Both the position numbers and the translations under genes were made by a program. A stretch of DNA of 57,490 bases from assembly GCF_024637375.1 (NCBI RefSeq), contig NZ_JAGXFK010000053.1, positions 1 through 57,490 of the forward strand, read 5' to 3'. Each line of letters starts with the position of its first letter. The stretch's first letter is position 1. The notes below the pieces were generated by a model that searched no databases, was not told the DNA's origin, and worked only from the letters and a program-made list of their open reading frames with translations. Shown here piece by piece: positions 10,236-20,093 of this stretch. This DNA comes from Sediminimonas sp. (lineage in GTDB: Bacteria > Pseudomonadota > Alphaproteobacteria > Rhodobacterales > Rhodobacteraceae).

Positions 10236-11408
10236 TCAGAGCGGGATGTACGCGACCGTATCGCCGGGCACGCGCGGGCCATCGCCGATGGGGCGCGGCA
10301 GCAGGGCGTTGGCCTCGGCCAGTACGCTCAGCAGGGCGCTGTCCTGCGTCTGAAAGGGGGTGATGCGCCCTTCGCTGACATGGGCGCGCATGAAGTGCTG
10401 GCGCGGCCCGTTTTCGGGCAGGCGCGCTTCGAGCGTGGCGTGCCGGCGCACCGGGGCCCGCGGCGGCAGGCCCAGCATCGCCTCGATCATCGGGCGCAGG
10501 AACAGCACGCCGCAGACGATGGCCGAAACCGGGTTGCCGGGCAGGCCAAGCATCGGCGCACCGTCCAGGCGCCCGGCCATCAGCGGCTTGCCCGGGCGCA
10601 TCGCCACCTTGTAGAACGACCGCGCCAGCCCCAGGTCGGCGGCCACCTTGCCGACGAGGTCATGATCGCCCACCGAGGCGCCGCCGATCGTCACCGTCAG
10701 GTCGGCGCCGCGCGCCAGGTCGAAGGCGGTGGTGAGCGAGGCCTCGCTGTCGCGCGCGATCGGCAGCATCCGCACATGCGCCCCCGCCGCCTCGGCCAGC
10801 GCCTTGAGCCCGAAGCTGTTGGACGCGATGATCTGGTCCGGGCCGGGGTCTTCGCCCGGCATCACCAGCTCATCGCCGGTGGCGATCAGCGCGATCTCGG
10901 GTCGCCGCGTCACCGGCAGACAGGGCAGGTCCATCGCCGCCAGCAGCGCCAGGTCGGCCGGTGACAACCGGCGCGGCGCCGCGATGCGGTGCCCGTTGGT
11001 GAAATCGGCGCCGGCGGGGCGCACATGGGTGCCGGTACCCGGCGTGCCGGTGATCTCGATCACGTCGCCGGTGCGGGTGCAATCCTCCTGGATCACGACG
11101 CGGTCGGCGCCGACGGGCATCGGCGCGCCGGTAAAGATGCGCACCGCTTCGCCCTCGTTCACGGTGCCGTCGAACCGCGCGCCGGCGGCAGATTCGCCGA
11201 TCACTTCGAACCGCGCGCCCGGCCCCAGATCGGCCGCGCGGATGGCATAGCCATCCATGGCCGAGGCGGCGAAGGGCGGCTGATCGCGCCGGGCACTGAC
11301 ATGGCGGGCGAGCACGCGGCCAGCGGCATCGGCCAGCGGCACCTCTTCGACATCGAGCGGCCCGACCAGCGCGAACAGGTCTTCCAGCGCGTTTTCGACG
11401 GTTATCAT
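10236..11408 (-). CDS. moeA: Molybdopterin molybdenumtransferase MoeA
   Basis: 390 residues, full length. It inserts molybdate into adenylylated molybdopterin to give the molybdenum cofactor. Family motifs: [13 protein letters not shown] near residue 45, [15 protein letters not shown] near residue 90, GGASVGDHD in the MoCF domain, MRPGKPL and GLPGNPVSA. The start overlaps the moaC stop by 4 bp. The product is needed by molybdoenzymes such as the AioA oxidase encoded further along this window. No sign of degradation. Confidence 0.97.
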   Translation of the reverse strand: MITVENALEDLFALVGPLDVEEVPLADAAGRVLARHVSARRDQPPFAASAMDGYAIRAADLGPGARFEVIGESAAGARFDGTVNEGEAVRIFTGAPMPVGADRVVIQEDCTRTGDVIEITGTPGTGTHVRPAGADFTNGHRIAAPRRLSPADLALLAAMDLPCLPVTRRPEIALIATGDELVMPGEDPGPDQIIASNSFGLKALAEAAGAHVRMLPIARDSEASLTTAFDLARGADLTVTIGGASVGDHDLVGKVAADLGLARSFYKVAMRPGKPLMAGRLDGAPMLGLPGNPVSAIVCGVLFLRPMIEAMLGLPPRAPVRRHATLEARLPENGPRQHFMRAHVSEGRITPFQTQDSALLSVLAEANALLPRPIGDGPRVPGDTVAYIPL

Positions 11409-11884
11409 TGTGCCTCGTATCTACCTGATTTGCCGCCATCTTTCAGTGTGACGCGGATACCGCCGATCTGCATCGCGCGGTCCACTGCCTTGGCCATGTC
11501 ATAGACCGTGAGCGCGGCGGTGCTGACTGCGGTCAGCGCCTCCATCTCGACGCCGGTCTGGCCCGATGTCCTGACCGTCGCCGCGATGCGGATGCCGGGT
11601 AGGTCGGCGTCGGGCGCTAGATCGACCGCCACCCGCGTGACGGGCAGCGGATGGCACAGCGGGATCAGATCGGCGGTGCGTTTCGCGCCCATGATCCCGG
11701 CCAGCCGGGCCACGCCCAGGACATCGCCTTTTTCGGCACGTCCTTCCCGAATTATATCAAGGGTTTGCGGGTCCATCTTCACCCAGCCTTCGGCGCTCGC
11801 AACGCGCGCGGTGACGGCCTTGCCGGAGACATCGACCATGTGCGCCTTGCCGTCGGCGTCGAAATGCGTGAGTTCAGCCATCAC
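11405..11884 (-). CDS. moaC: Cyclic pyranopterin monophosphate synthase MoaC
   Basis: 159 residues. With MoaA it converts GTP to cyclic pyranopterin monophosphate, the first step of molybdenum cofactor synthesis. Conserved segments: [29 protein letters not shown] and the active-site helix [20 protein letters not shown]. It overlaps trpC upstream and moeA downstream by 4 bp each, so it is read as part of the trpG-trpD-trpC transcript. Confidence 0.97.
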   Translation of the reverse strand: MMAELTHFDADGKAHMVDVSGKAVTARVASAEGWVKMDPQTLDIIREGRAEKGDVLGVARLAGIMGAKRTADLIPLCHPLPVTRVAVDLAPDADLPGIRIAATVRTSGQTGVEMEALTAVSTAALTVYDMAKAVDRAMQIGGIRVTLKDGGKSGRYEAQ

Positions 11885-12693
11885 ACGCCCCCCGCGTTCA
11901 GCGGATTCGCGAGCAGCGCGCGCGTGGCCTGCGCCACGTCCGCCTGCCGCATCAGGCTCTCGCCGACCAGAAAGCAGCGCACCCCGTAGCGCGCCATGTC
12001 GGCCAGGTCATCGGGGCCGGAAAGACCCGACTCGGCGACGATCTCGCGGTCGGCCGGCACCAGCCGCGACAGTGTTCTGGTGGTGTCAAGATTGGTCTGG
12101 AAGGTGTTGAGATCACGGTTATTTATCCCGATCAAGTGCGAGTCCAGAAGCGCCGCGCGTTCCAGTTCCGGGGCATCGTGAACCTCGACCAGCGCCTCCA
12201 TCCCCCAATCCGCGGCGGCGCTTTCCAGTTCCTTGGCCTGGGTATCGCTGACGCTGGCCATGATGATCAGGATGCAGTCGGCGCCAAGCGCGCGCGCCTC
12301 GGCCACCTGGTAGGGGTCGTACATGAAATCCTTGCGCAGCACCGGCAGTTCGCAGGCGTCGCGCGCGGCGGTCAGAAACGCCTTGTCGCCCTGGAAACTC
12401 GGCCCGTCGGTCAACACGCTCAGGCAGGCTGCGCCGCCCTCGGCATAGGCGCGGGCCAGCGCCGGCGGGTCGAAATCGTCGCGGATCAACCCCTTGGAGG
12501 GGCTGGCCTTCTTGATCTCGGCGATCAGGCCATAGCCGCGCTGCGATGCCTTGTGCAGGGCATCGGCAAACGAGCGCACGGGCGGCGCGGCGCGCGCCTC
12601 GGCCTCGACCGCCTCGAGCGGTCGGTCGGCCTTGTCGGCGGCGATCTCGTCCAGCTTGTAGGCCTTGATCCGTTCGAGGATGGTGGGGGTCAT
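11881..12693 (-). CDS. trpC: Indole-3-glycerol-phosphate synthase
   Basis: 270 residues, single-function TrpC (not fused to TrpF). TIM barrel that closes the indole ring in tryptophan synthesis. Catalytic segments: [37 protein letters not shown] and [17 protein letters not shown] overlaps join it to trpD upstream and moaC downstream. Confidence 0.98.
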   Translation of the reverse strand: MTPTILERIKAYKLDEIAADKADRPLEAVEAEARAAPPVRSFADALHKASQRGYGLIAEIKKASPSKGLIRDDFDPPALARAYAEGGAACLSVLTDGPSFQGDKAFLTAARDACELPVLRKDFMYDPYQVAEARALGADCILIIMASVSDTQAKELESAAADWGMEALVEVHDAPELERAALLDSHLIGINNRDLNTFQTNLDTTRTLSRLVPADREIVAESGLSGPDDLADMARYGVRCFLVGESLMRQADVAQATRALLANPLNAGGV

Positions 12694-13715
12694 GCGGCCT
12701 CCTCCGTGGTGACGGTGGCGAGAATGGCAAGGCGGCGGCGCGCCTCGCCGCTGTCGATGCTCTCGGCGGCCTGGGCCACGCCCTCGTGCAACTCTGCGGC
12801 ATGGTCCGCCACCACCAGCGCCGCGGCGGCATTGAGCAGCACCGCGTCGCGGTAGGCGCTTTTCTCGCCATCCAGAAGGCCGCGCAGGGCGCGCGCGTTT
12901 TCCTGCGGCGTGCCACCGAGGATGGCCTCGAGCGGATGCACGGGCAGGCCGAAATCCTCGGGGTGTAACTCGACCTCGCGGATGCGGCCATCCTCTTCCA
13001 GCGCGGCCACCCAGGTGCGGCCGGTGATGGTCATCTCGTCGGTGCCGTCGCTGCCATGGACCAGCCAGGCGCGTTCGCTGCCCAGGCGCGCCAGCGTTTC
13101 GGCCATCGGGCGGATCAGGTCGTGGCTGTAGGCACCGGTAAGCTGGCGCTTGACGCCCGCGGGGTTCGACAGCGGCCCGAGGATGTTGAAGATGGTGCGC
13201 GTGCCCAGCTCGGCCCGGCTGGGCCCGACATGGGCCATGGCGGGGTGATGCATGGGCGCCATCATGAAGGCAATACCAGCCATTTTCAAAGCTTTTTCAA
13301 CAACCTCCGGCCCAATCATAACCTTGACGCCAAGTTCCGACAGCGCGTCGGCGGCGCCCGATTTCGAACTGAGGTTGCGGTTGCCGTGCTTGGCCACCGG
13401 CACGCCGGCCCCGGCCACCACGAGCGCGGCCGCGGTCGAGATGTTGAGCGTGCCCTTGCCGTCGCCGCCGGTTCCGACGATGTCGATGGCGCCGGCGGGC
13501 GCATGCACCTTGTTGCACTTGGCGCGCATCACCGCGGCGGCGGCGGCGTATTCGTCAACCGTTTCGCCGCGGGTGCGCAGCGCCATCAGCAATCCGCCGA
13601 TCTGCGCCGGGGTGGCCTCACCTTCGAACAGGATGTTGAAGGCAGCCTCGGCCTCGTCGCGGCTCAGCGCGCGGTCGGCGGCGGCGCCGATCAGAGGTTT
13701 CAGCGCGTCGCTCAT
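12690..13715 (-). CDS. trpD: Anthranilate phosphoribosyltransferase
   Basis: 341 residues from the ATG at 13715, which overlaps the trpG stop; the longer open frame upstream is the shadow of trpG. It transfers phosphoribosyl from PRPP to anthranilate. The glycine-rich PRPP loop [17 protein letters not shown] and the [15 protein letters not shown] segment are intact. It overlaps trpC downstream by 4 bp. Confidence 0.98.
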   Translation of the reverse strand: MSDALKPLIGAAADRALSRDEAEAAFNILFEGEATPAQIGGLLMALRTRGETVDEYAAAAAVMRAKCNKVHAPAGAIDIVGTGGDGKGTLNISTAAALVVAGAGVPVAKHGNRNLSSKSGAADALSELGVKVMIGPEVVEKALKMAGIAFMMAPMHHPAMAHVGPSRAELGTRTIFNILGPLSNPAGVKRQLTGAYSHDLIRPMAETLARLGSERAWLVHGSDGTDEMTITGRTWVAALEEDGRIREVELHPEDFGLPVHPLEAILGGTPQENARALRGLLDGEKSAYRDAVLLNAAAALVVADHAAELHEGVAQAAESIDSGEARRRLAILATVTTEEAA

Positions 13716-14305
13716 GCCGGCTCCTTTGCCCTTTCGGGCATGGTTTGCAGGAAGTTGCGCAGCAGCGCATGCCCGTGGTCCGAGGCGATGGATTCGGGGT
13801 GGAACTGCACGCCCTCGATCGGTTTGTCGCGGTGGCGCAGGCCCATGATGGTGCCGTCCTCCAGCTCCGCCGTTACCTCCAGGCAGTCGGGCAGCCCGTC
13901 GCGGGCGACGACAAGCGAGTGATAGCGCGTCGCGGCAAAGGGCGAGGGCAGCCCGGCAAAGACACCGCTGCCGGTGTGGTGGATATGACCCAGCTTGCCG
14001 TGCACGATCTCGTCGGCGCGCACCACCTTGCCGCCAAAGGCCTGGCCGATGACCTGGTGACCAAGGCAAACCCCCAGCAGCGGCACCTCCGCCGCCGCCG
14101 CGGCATGGGTCAGCGCCAGGCAGATGCCCGCCTTGTCGGGGTCGCACGGGCCGGGAGACAGCACGATGCCCGCGGGCCGCATCGCCATCGCCTCGGACAC
14201 GCTCAGCGCGTCGTTGCGGCGCACCTTTACAGCGGCGCCCAGCTCGCCCAGATAGTGCACGAGGTTGTAGGTGAAACTGTCGTAATTGTCGATCAGGAGC
14301 AGCAT
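13712..14305 (-). CDS. trpG: Anthranilate synthase component II (glutamine amidotransferase)
   Basis: 197 residues from the ATG at 14305 ([15 protein letters not shown], the canonical TrpG opening). Class I amidotransferase with the catalytic cysteine in [11 protein letters not shown] and the histidine/glutamate pair in [10 protein letters not shown]. It supplies ammonia to TrpE, whose gene lies 2.4 kb upstream on the same strand beyond rluE and a gene on the other strand. First gene of the trpGDC-moaC-moeA run. The 174 bp upstream, shared with the divergent gene, shows no tryptophan-rich leader peptide. Confidence 0.96.
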   Translation of the reverse strand: MLLLIDNYDSFTYNLVHYLGELGAAVKVRRNDALSVSEAMAMRPAGIVLSPGPCDPDKAGICLALTHAAAAAEVPLLGVCLGHQVIGQAFGGKVVRADEIVHGKLGHIHHTGSGVFAGLPSPFAATRYHSLVVARDGLPDCLEVTAELEDGTIMGLRHRDKPIEGVQFHPESIASDHGHALLRNFLQTMPERAKEPA

Positions 14306-14479
14306 CGGGTCATTCTTTGCGGTCTTGTGTTGATTTCCGGGGCTGGAGGCCCGCATCATGGTCAGGTAATACTTGTTCAGGCTTGCGCGTGAGCGTCAAG
14401 AGGGGCCGCCGCGGAACCATTCGCACGGCGCTGCGGGGCGCAAGGGATACGGCCGAACGGAACCCGGGAGGCAAGGGCA

Positions 14480-15991
14480 GTGGTACGAGGCGTGATAAGC
14501 GGTGTGGTCTGGGGCGGCGTGGTGTCGGTGCTGGCGGCGGCGGCGGTGTCGCTGATCAACGGCCCGGTGAGTTTTCCCCGCCCCGAGACGGCGGCGGTCG
14601 AGGTGCCACCGGGGTCGCAGTTCGACCGCGCTGCCGAGGACCGCGCCGCCAGCCCGCCGGCCGGCGACAGTGCCCCGGACGCCGCCCGCCGGGCGCCGCG
14701 TGCCAGTGCGCCGCCATCCGATGACCTGACCCCGCTGGAGGGTGCCGATACCTCTCCCGGCGCGGCGCCGCGCGCGACCATGGAGGAGCCGGGGCTGAGC
14801 CGACCCCCCAACGCGGCGCAGGATACGCCGGGAATGACGGGCCAGCGCGATGCGCCCGCCGCGAGCCCCGACCGCGACACGCCGCGGGCCAGCGCGCCCG
14901 ATGCCGATACCGACGCGGCACCGACGCCGGGGCGCTCCGCGGCGCTCCCGGTGCCGCCCGATCAGCAGGGGACGGCGCCGGGCGCGTTTCCCTCCGACAG
15001 CGATGCGGCCGCGCAGACGCCGGCGCCGCTGATCCGGTCGCAGGATGACGACGCCGCCGCGGCGGCAGGCGATGAGCCCCGCGACGATGCGGCGCCGGCG
15101 GGCGCCGACGCGCCGGGCGGCGACGACAGGGCCGATGCCGGCGCATCGGGTGCCCCGGCCACGCGCCTGACCGATCGCAACGGGCAAGGCGACGGCGGCG
15201 GGCGTCTGCCCACGATCACCGCGCCGGCCACCCCGGATGCGGCGGTCGGGCCCGGCGAGGATTCTGGGGCCACCGATGATGCGACCGCGGGCGCGGCGCT
15301 GCCTGACGACGGGTCAGCGCCTGCGATACGCCGCCACGCCGTACCGTTCGAGGCCCCCGAAGATGCCCCTATGATGTCGATCGTCCTTATCGACGCAGGT
15401 CGCGGCAACATCGGCCTGGAGGCGCTGTCGGCCTTTCCCTACCCGCTGAGTTTTGCCGTCGATGCCAGCCATCCCGACGCCGCCGAGCGCATGGCCCGAT
15501 ACCGCGAGGCCGGATTCGAGGTGGTGGCCCGCACCGGCCTGCCCGCTGCGGCCACGCCCGCGGATGCCGAGGTGGCCATCGCGGCGGCGCTGCGGGCCGT
15601 GCCCGAGGCGGTCGCGGTGATGGAAAGCGCCCCGGGCAGCTTGCAGCACAACCGCCCGCTGGCCGAGCAACTGGGCGCCATCCTTGACGAAAGCGGCCAT
15701 GGGCTGATCCTGTATCCCGAGGGGCTCAACACCGCGCGCAAGCTGGCCGCAAAGGCCGGGGTGCCCGCAATAACGGTGTTTCGCGATTTCGACGATGGCG
15801 ATGCCGACGCCGCGACGATCCGGCGCTACCTCGACCGCGCCGCGTTCCGGGCCCGCCAGGGCGAGGGCGGGGTGGTGATGGTCGGGCGGCTGACGCCGGA
15901 CACGATCTCGGCGCTGATCCTGTGGGGCTTGCAGGACCAGACCGGAAACGTAGCACCCGCTCCGGTCTCGGCGCTGTTGCTGTCGCAGTAA
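14480..15991 (+). CDS. Divergent polysaccharide deacetylase (YibQ/DUF610-type) family protein with long disordered linker
   Basis: 503 residues, starting at GTG with GGGAGG nine bases before it. An N-terminal membrane anchor (about residues 5-27) is followed by about 250 residues rich in Ala, Pro, Asp and Gly with no predicted fold, and then a C-terminal NodB-like domain (MSIVLIDAGRGNIGLEAL... through ...GLQDQTGN). The domain matches the divergent polysaccharide deacetylase family, whose members often lack the metal ligands of true deacetylases. It probably works in the periplasm on the cell envelope, but its substrate is unknown. Divergent from trpG, convergent with rluE. Confidence 0.75.
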   Translation: MVRGVISGVVWGGVVSVLAAAAVSLINGPVSFPRPETAAVEVPPGSQFDRAAEDRAASPPAGDSAPDAARRAPRASAPPSDDLTPLEGADTSPGAAPRATMEEPGLSRPPNAAQDTPGMTGQRDAPAASPDRDTPRASAPDADTDAAPTPGRSAALPVPPDQQGTAPGAFPSDSDAAAQTPAPLIRSQDDDAAAAAGDEPRDDAAPAGADAPGGDDRADAGASGAPATRLTDRNGQGDGGGRLPTITAPATPDAAVGPGEDSGATDDATAGAALPDDGSAPAIRRHAVPFEAPEDAPMMSIVLIDAGRGNIGLEALSAFPYPLSFAVDASHPDAAERMARYREAGFEVVARTGLPAAATPADAEVAIAAALRAVPEAVAVMESAPGSLQHNRPLAEQLGAILDESGHGLILYPEGLNTARKLAAKAGVPAITVFRDFDDGDADAATIRRYLDRAAFRARQGEGGVVMVGRLTPDTISALILWGLQDQTGNVAPAPVSALLLSQ

Positions 15992-15999
15992 GCGGGCAT

Positions 16000-16021
16000 G
16001 GGCGCGCCCGTCGGCGCGCTC
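16000..16021. terminator. Possible bidirectional hairpin between convergent genes
   Basis: GGGCGCGCC, loop CGTC, GGCGCGCTC: a 9-bp stem with one G-U type pair. It fills the gap between two convergent stop codons and touches the rluE stop. No T-run on either side, so termination is only inferred. Confidence 0.4.
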
Positions 16022-16571
16022 AGACCCGCAGCGCGCGCCATTCGCCGGGCGCCAGGTCGCCCAGCGTCCAGTCTCCCACCGACAGGCGAACCAGCCGCAG
16101 GGTGGGATGGCCGACATGCGCCGTCATCCGCCGCACCTGGCGGTTGCGGCCTTCGCAGATGGTGATTTCCAGCCAGCAATCGGGCACCGATTTGCGGGCG
16201 CGCACCGGTGGCGTGCGCGGCCACAGCCAGCCGGGCGGGTCGACGCGGCGGATGGTGGCGGGGCGGGTCGGGCCGTCCTTGAGCGTGACACCCGCCTTCA
16301 GCGCGGCGAGGGCATCGTCGTCGGGGATGCGTTCGACCTGCGCCAGGTAGGTCTTGGCCATCTTGTGACGCGGGTCCGCAATGCGCGCCTGCAAGCGCCC
16401 GTCATCGGTGAGCAGCAAGAGCCCCTCGCTGTCGCGGTCGAGCCGCCCGGCCGGGTAGACGCCGGGCATGTCGATAAAGTCGGACAGCGTGGCGCGCGTG
16501 TCGCCGCCGCCGCGGTCGGTGAACTGCGACAGCACGCCCATGGGCTTGTTGAACGCGATCAGCTTCGACAT
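16020..16571 (-). CDS. rluE: RsuA/RluE-family 23S rRNA pseudouridine synthase
   Basis: 183 residues, without an N-terminal S4 domain, which fits RluE. The catalytic aspartate lies in [20 protein letters not shown], and the family's [20 protein letters not shown] segment is present near the end. RluE makes one pseudouridine in 23S rRNA; the exact site is inferred from family membership. It lies downstream of trpE, from which it is separated by a dispersed repeat. Confidence 0.88.
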   Translation of the reverse strand: MSKLIAFNKPMGVLSQFTDRGGGDTRATLSDFIDMPGVYPAGRLDRDSEGLLLLTDDGRLQARIADPRHKMAKTYLAQVERIPDDDALAALKAGVTLKDGPTRPATIRRVDPPGWLWPRTPPVRARKSVPDCWLEITICEGRNRQVRRMTAHVGHPTLRLVRLSVGDWTLGDLAPGEWRALRV

Positions 16572-16601
16572 GGCGGCGGTGTCATGGGACGCGGGCGTCG
16601 C

Positions 16602-16650
16602 CGGGGGCGCTGCCCCCCGTCGGCTGCGCCGACGCCCCCCGGAGTACTTG
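16602..16650 (+). repeat. Dispersed intergenic hairpin repeat, copy 1
   Basis: Three parts: hairpin GGGGGC-GCT-GCCCCC (16603-16617), hairpin GTCGGC-TGC-GCCGAC (16619-16633), then CCCCCCGGAGTACTT ending at about 16649. A second copy with the same plan is at 21331-21381. It lies between trpE and rluE, both on the minus strand. The arms of the second hairpin differ between copies but still pair. Confidence 0.8.
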
Positions 16651-16670
16651 GGGAAAGATGAAGGGACACA

Positions 16671-18182
16671 TCAGCCGTTGCCGCCATCGGTGAAGCGGGC
16701 CGCGTCGGCGGCGGCGCGGCGGATGGCGCCGGATTTGTGGACGGTTTCCTGGTACTCGGCCTCGGGGTCCGAGTCGTGGACGACGCCGCCGCCGGACTGG
16801 ATGTAGAGCTGGCCGTCCTTGACCAGCGCGGTGCGCAGGGCAATGCACATGTCCATGTCGCCGCCGGCCGAGAAATAGCCCACACCGCCGCCATAGGGGC
16901 CGCGCTTTTCGGGTTCCAGCTCGTCGATGATTTCCATCGCGCGCACCTTGGGGGCGCCGCTGACGGTGCCGGCGGGCATGCCCGCGAAGAAGGCGCTGAG
17001 CGCGTCCTGGTCCTCGGCCAGTTCGCCCACCACGTTCGAGACGATGTGCATGACGTGGCTGTAGCGTTCGATGGTGAACTGCTCGGTCGGGCGCACGCTG
17101 CCGATGCGGGCCACCTTGCCCACGTCGTTTCGCCCCAGGTCCAGCAGCATCAGGTGTTCGGCGCGTTCCTTGGGGTCGGCCAGCAGCTCGACCTCGAGCG
17201 CCTTGTCGGCGTCGGGCGTCGCGCCGCGCGGGCGGGTGCCGGCGATCGGGCGAATGGTGACCTCGCGCCCGAACACCCGCACCAGGATTTCGGGGCTGGC
17301 GCCGACGAGCTGGAAGCCGCCGAAGTTGAAATAGAACATGAACGGCGACGGATTGGTGCGCCGCAGGCTGCGGTAGAGCGTGAACGGCGGCAGCGTGAAG
17401 GGTTGGTGCCAGCGCTGCGACGGCACCACCTGGAAGATGTCGCCGGCGCGTATGTAATCCTTGGCCTTTTTCACCGCGGCCAGGTAATCGGGCTTGGCGA
17501 AATTCGACACCGGCGCGCCCACGTCCTGGGCATCGCCCATCTCGCGGGTGGCCTGGGGCAGCGCGCGGTCGAGGTCGCGCAGCGCGTCCATCACCCGTTC
17601 GGCCGCTTGCGCATAGGCGGCGCGCGCCGACTGCCCATCGCTTGCCCAGGCCGGCGAGACCACCGTGACATCGCCCTTCACCCCGTCGAGCACCGCGACC
17701 ACCGTGGGCCGGATCAGAGTCGCGTCGGGCAGGCCGAGCGGATCGGGGTTGATATCGGGCAGGTGTTCGACCAGCCGGATCATGTCGTAGCCCAGGTAAC
17801 CGAACAGCCCGGCACTGGCGGCGGGCAGGTCATCGGGCAGCTCGATGCGGCTGTCGGCAATGAGCGCGCGCAGCGCGACCAGCGGATCGCCCGGCTGTTC
17901 CTCCCATGCGTCGGGGTCGAAGCGGGCCATGCGGTTGATGCGGCTGGTGGCGCCGTGGCATTGCCAGATCAGGTCGGGTTTCAGCCCGATGATCGAGTAA
18001 CGCCCGCGGGTCTCGCCGCCGGTGACCGATTCCAGCATGAAGGCGTCGCGCGCCGCGCCGGCGAGCTTGAGCATCAGCGACACCGGTGTGTCGAGATCGG
18101 CGGCAAGCCGCGCATAGACCACCTGGTTGCGCCCCGCCGCATAGGCGCGCGCGAAATCGTCGAAGGCCGGGGTCAGCTCCAC
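16671..18182 (-). CDS. trpE: Anthranilate synthase component I
   Basis: 503 residues, full length. It makes anthranilate from chorismate using ammonia from TrpG. Chorismate-enzyme core motifs: PIAGTRPRGATPDADKALE, LMLLDLGRNDVGKVARIG, AGTVSGAPKVRAMEIIDE and YGGGVGYFSAGGDMD. The N-terminal FMLES...RYSIIG segment corresponds to the tryptophan feedback site. It starts 12 bp after the ppiD stop, so it is probably co-transcribed with that gene rather than with trpGDC. Confidence 0.98.
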   Translation of the reverse strand: MELTPAFDDFARAYAAGRNQVVYARLAADLDTPVSLMLKLAGAARDAFMLESVTGGETRGRYSIIGLKPDLIWQCHGATSRINRMARFDPDAWEEQPGDPLVALRALIADSRIELPDDLPAASAGLFGYLGYDMIRLVEHLPDINPDPLGLPDATLIRPTVVAVLDGVKGDVTVVSPAWASDGQSARAAYAQAAERVMDALRDLDRALPQATREMGDAQDVGAPVSNFAKPDYLAAVKKAKDYIRAGDIFQVVPSQRWHQPFTLPPFTLYRSLRRTNPSPFMFYFNFGGFQLVGASPEILVRVFGREVTIRPIAGTRPRGATPDADKALEVELLADPKERAEHLMLLDLGRNDVGKVARIGSVRPTEQFTIERYSHVMHIVSNVVGELAEDQDALSAFFAGMPAGTVSGAPKVRAMEIIDELEPEKRGPYGGGVGYFSAGGDMDMCIALRTALVKDGQLYIQSGGGVVHDSDPEAEYQETVHKSGAIRRAAADAARFTDGGNG

Positions 18183-18194
18183 GCGCCGGGCTCC

Positions 18195-20045
18195 CTACTG
18201 GAAATTGCTGTGCACGGCGTTGATGGCCGCCTGGTTCAGGCTTACCCCGGCGCGGGCGCGCGCCGCATCGGCGAAGGCGGAATAGAAATCCTGCGCCATG
18301 GCATCGCTTGCCTGTTGGAGCAGCCGCTCGCGCATTTGCGCGACGTCGGGCGCCGCCTGGTCGGGCGCGCGCACCGCGTCGAGCCGCACCGCCGCGACGC
18401 TGTCCTGCCCGCGCACGACGCGCGCCTCGCCGACTTCCATGTCGAACACGGCCGCGATCATGTCGTCGGGGGCGTCCTGGATGAAGCGGTTGCGGGTGAT
18501 GCCGCGTTCGCGGGTCAGGGTGAGCCCGAGCGCCCCGGCATCGGCCCCGTCCGCCAGTTCGGGCAGCAGGCCGCGCGCCTGCTCGGCGAGCCGGTCGCGC
18601 GTCTCGCGGGCGCGCCAGCCCTCTTCGACCGCGGCGCGCACTTCGGCAAAGGGTTTGACGCGCGCCGGCACTTCTTCGTCGAGGCGCAACGCGAAGATGC
18701 CGCCGTCCTCCAGCATCATCACCTCGGGATAGTCCTCGGCCGTGACCGCGGCGGCGGCCTCGGCGAAGGCGGCGTAGGCCGCGACGCCCTCGTCGACGTT
18801 CTCGTTCCACACGATTTCGTCCACTTGCATGGCCGTCTCTCCGGGCAGTTCCTCAAGCCTGGCGCCTCCGGCCAGCAGGTTGTTGGCTTTTTCCATGCGG
18901 TTTTCGATCATGCGGCGCGCCCTGTCGCTGGCCAGCGCCGCGCGCAGTTCGGGGCGCGCTTCCTCGAAACTGGTTTCCTGCGCCGCGAGAACGCCGTTGA
19001 TGCGAAACAGTGCCGGGCCGAGGTCGGTTTGCACGGGGCCGGCGACTTCGCCCGATGCCGCTTCGAAAACCGGCCCCGCGGCGCGGCCCAGGTCATCGCG
19101 GCTGACATCGCCGAGGTCGACATCGGCCAGATCCAGACCGCGCTCTTCGACCAGCGCCTCGAAGGTGGATGCACCGGCCTCAATGGCCGATTTCGCCGCC
19201 CGCGCCGCGTCCATGTCCGGAAATGCCAGCCGCTCGACCAGCCGCCGCTCGGGGCGGATATAGGTATCGGCGCGCGCCTCGTATTCGCGGCGCAGGTCCG
19301 CTTCGGGCAACTCGACCTCGTCGATCAGCATCTCGGGCGTCAGCAGCGCATAGGTGATACGCTTGGAAGGCGGAACGGTGAAATCGGGTTCGTTGGCCTT
19401 GTAATAGGCGCGCAACTGCGCCTCTGTCGGGGCGGGCAGGGGCGCGTCGAGGTCGCGCGGTCCAAGCAGGCCCCAGACGAAATCGCGCCGCTCGGCGGCA
19501 TACCCGATCACGGTGTCGGTATAGGTGTCCGGCATCCGCGCGCCGCGCATCACCGCGCCCTGAAGCAGCGTGCGCGCGGTTTCAAGCCGCAGGCCGCGTT
19601 CGAACCCGGACTCGGTCATCCCGGCCTGTTCCAGCGCGAAGGTATAGGCGTCGCGGTCGAAATTGCCGTCGGGGCCCTGGAAGGCGCTGATATCGACGAT
19701 CTGTTCGCGCAGGTTCTCGTCGCCCATGGAAATGCCCAGCCGGGTGGTCTCATCGTCCAGCGCGGCGGCCGCGACCAGCCGCGCCAGCACGGCTTGGTCG
19801 ATGCCCAGTTCGCGCGCGCGCTGAAAGGTCAGCGCCTCGCCGGTCTGCGCCTCGAAGGCGCGGATTTCCTCTTGCAGGGCGCGGGCGTACCTGTCGATGT
19901 CGATCTCCTGCTCGCCGACCTCGCCGACCGAGCGCACGGTGCCCGACAGATTGGTGACGCCGAAGCCGCCAAGCCCGAGGATGAGCAGGCCCATCAGTAT
20001 CCACACCAGGATCTTGGTAATGCCGCCGCTGCCGCCGGTTGCCAT
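18195..20045 (-). CDS. ppiD: PpiD-type periplasmic folding chaperone (SurA N-terminal domain protein)
   Basis: 616 residues. One N-terminal transmembrane helix (about residues 9-30, ITKILVWILMGLLILGLGG) anchors a large periplasmic part. The SurA-like chaperone segment occupies roughly residues 35-190, a parvulin-like peptidyl-prolyl isomerase segment the middle, and a helical C-terminal arm the rest. It assists folding of exported and outer-membrane proteins at the inner membrane. The parvulin core is divergent, so isomerase activity is uncertain. It lies between an aminotransferase gene and trpE on the same strand. Confidence 0.85.
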   Translation of the reverse strand: MATGGSGGITKILVWILMGLLILGLGGFGVTNLSGTVRSVGEVGEQEIDIDRYARALQEEIRAFEAQTGEALTFQRARELGIDQAVLARLVAAAALDDETTRLGISMGDENLREQIVDISAFQGPDGNFDRDAYTFALEQAGMTESGFERGLRLETARTLLQGAVMRGARMPDTYTDTVIGYAAERRDFVWGLLGPRDLDAPLPAPTEAQLRAYYKANEPDFTVPPSKRITYALLTPEMLIDEVELPEADLRREYEARADTYIRPERRLVERLAFPDMDAARAAKSAIEAGASTFEALVEERGLDLADVDLGDVSRDDLGRAAGPVFEAASGEVAGPVQTDLGPALFRINGVLAAQETSFEEARPELRAALASDRARRMIENRMEKANNLLAGGARLEELPGETAMQVDEIVWNENVDEGVAAYAAFAEAAAAVTAEDYPEVMMLEDGGIFALRLDEEVPARVKPFAEVRAAVEEGWRARETRDRLAEQARGLLPELADGADAGALGLTLTRERGITRNRFIQDAPDDMIAAVFDMEVGEARVVRGQDSVAAVRLDAVRAPDQAAPDVAQMRERLLQQASDAMAQDFYSAFADAARARAGVSLNQAAINAVHSNFQ

Positions 20046-20093
20046 GTCGATGCCCTTTCGATGGGAAGTCGTTGCGCTTGTTCGCCTGCGTGT

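Noticed and set aside
14306-14479. Tryptophan attenuator leader before trpG
   Set aside because: No short ORF with consecutive tryptophan codons and no terminator/antiterminator pair could be found.
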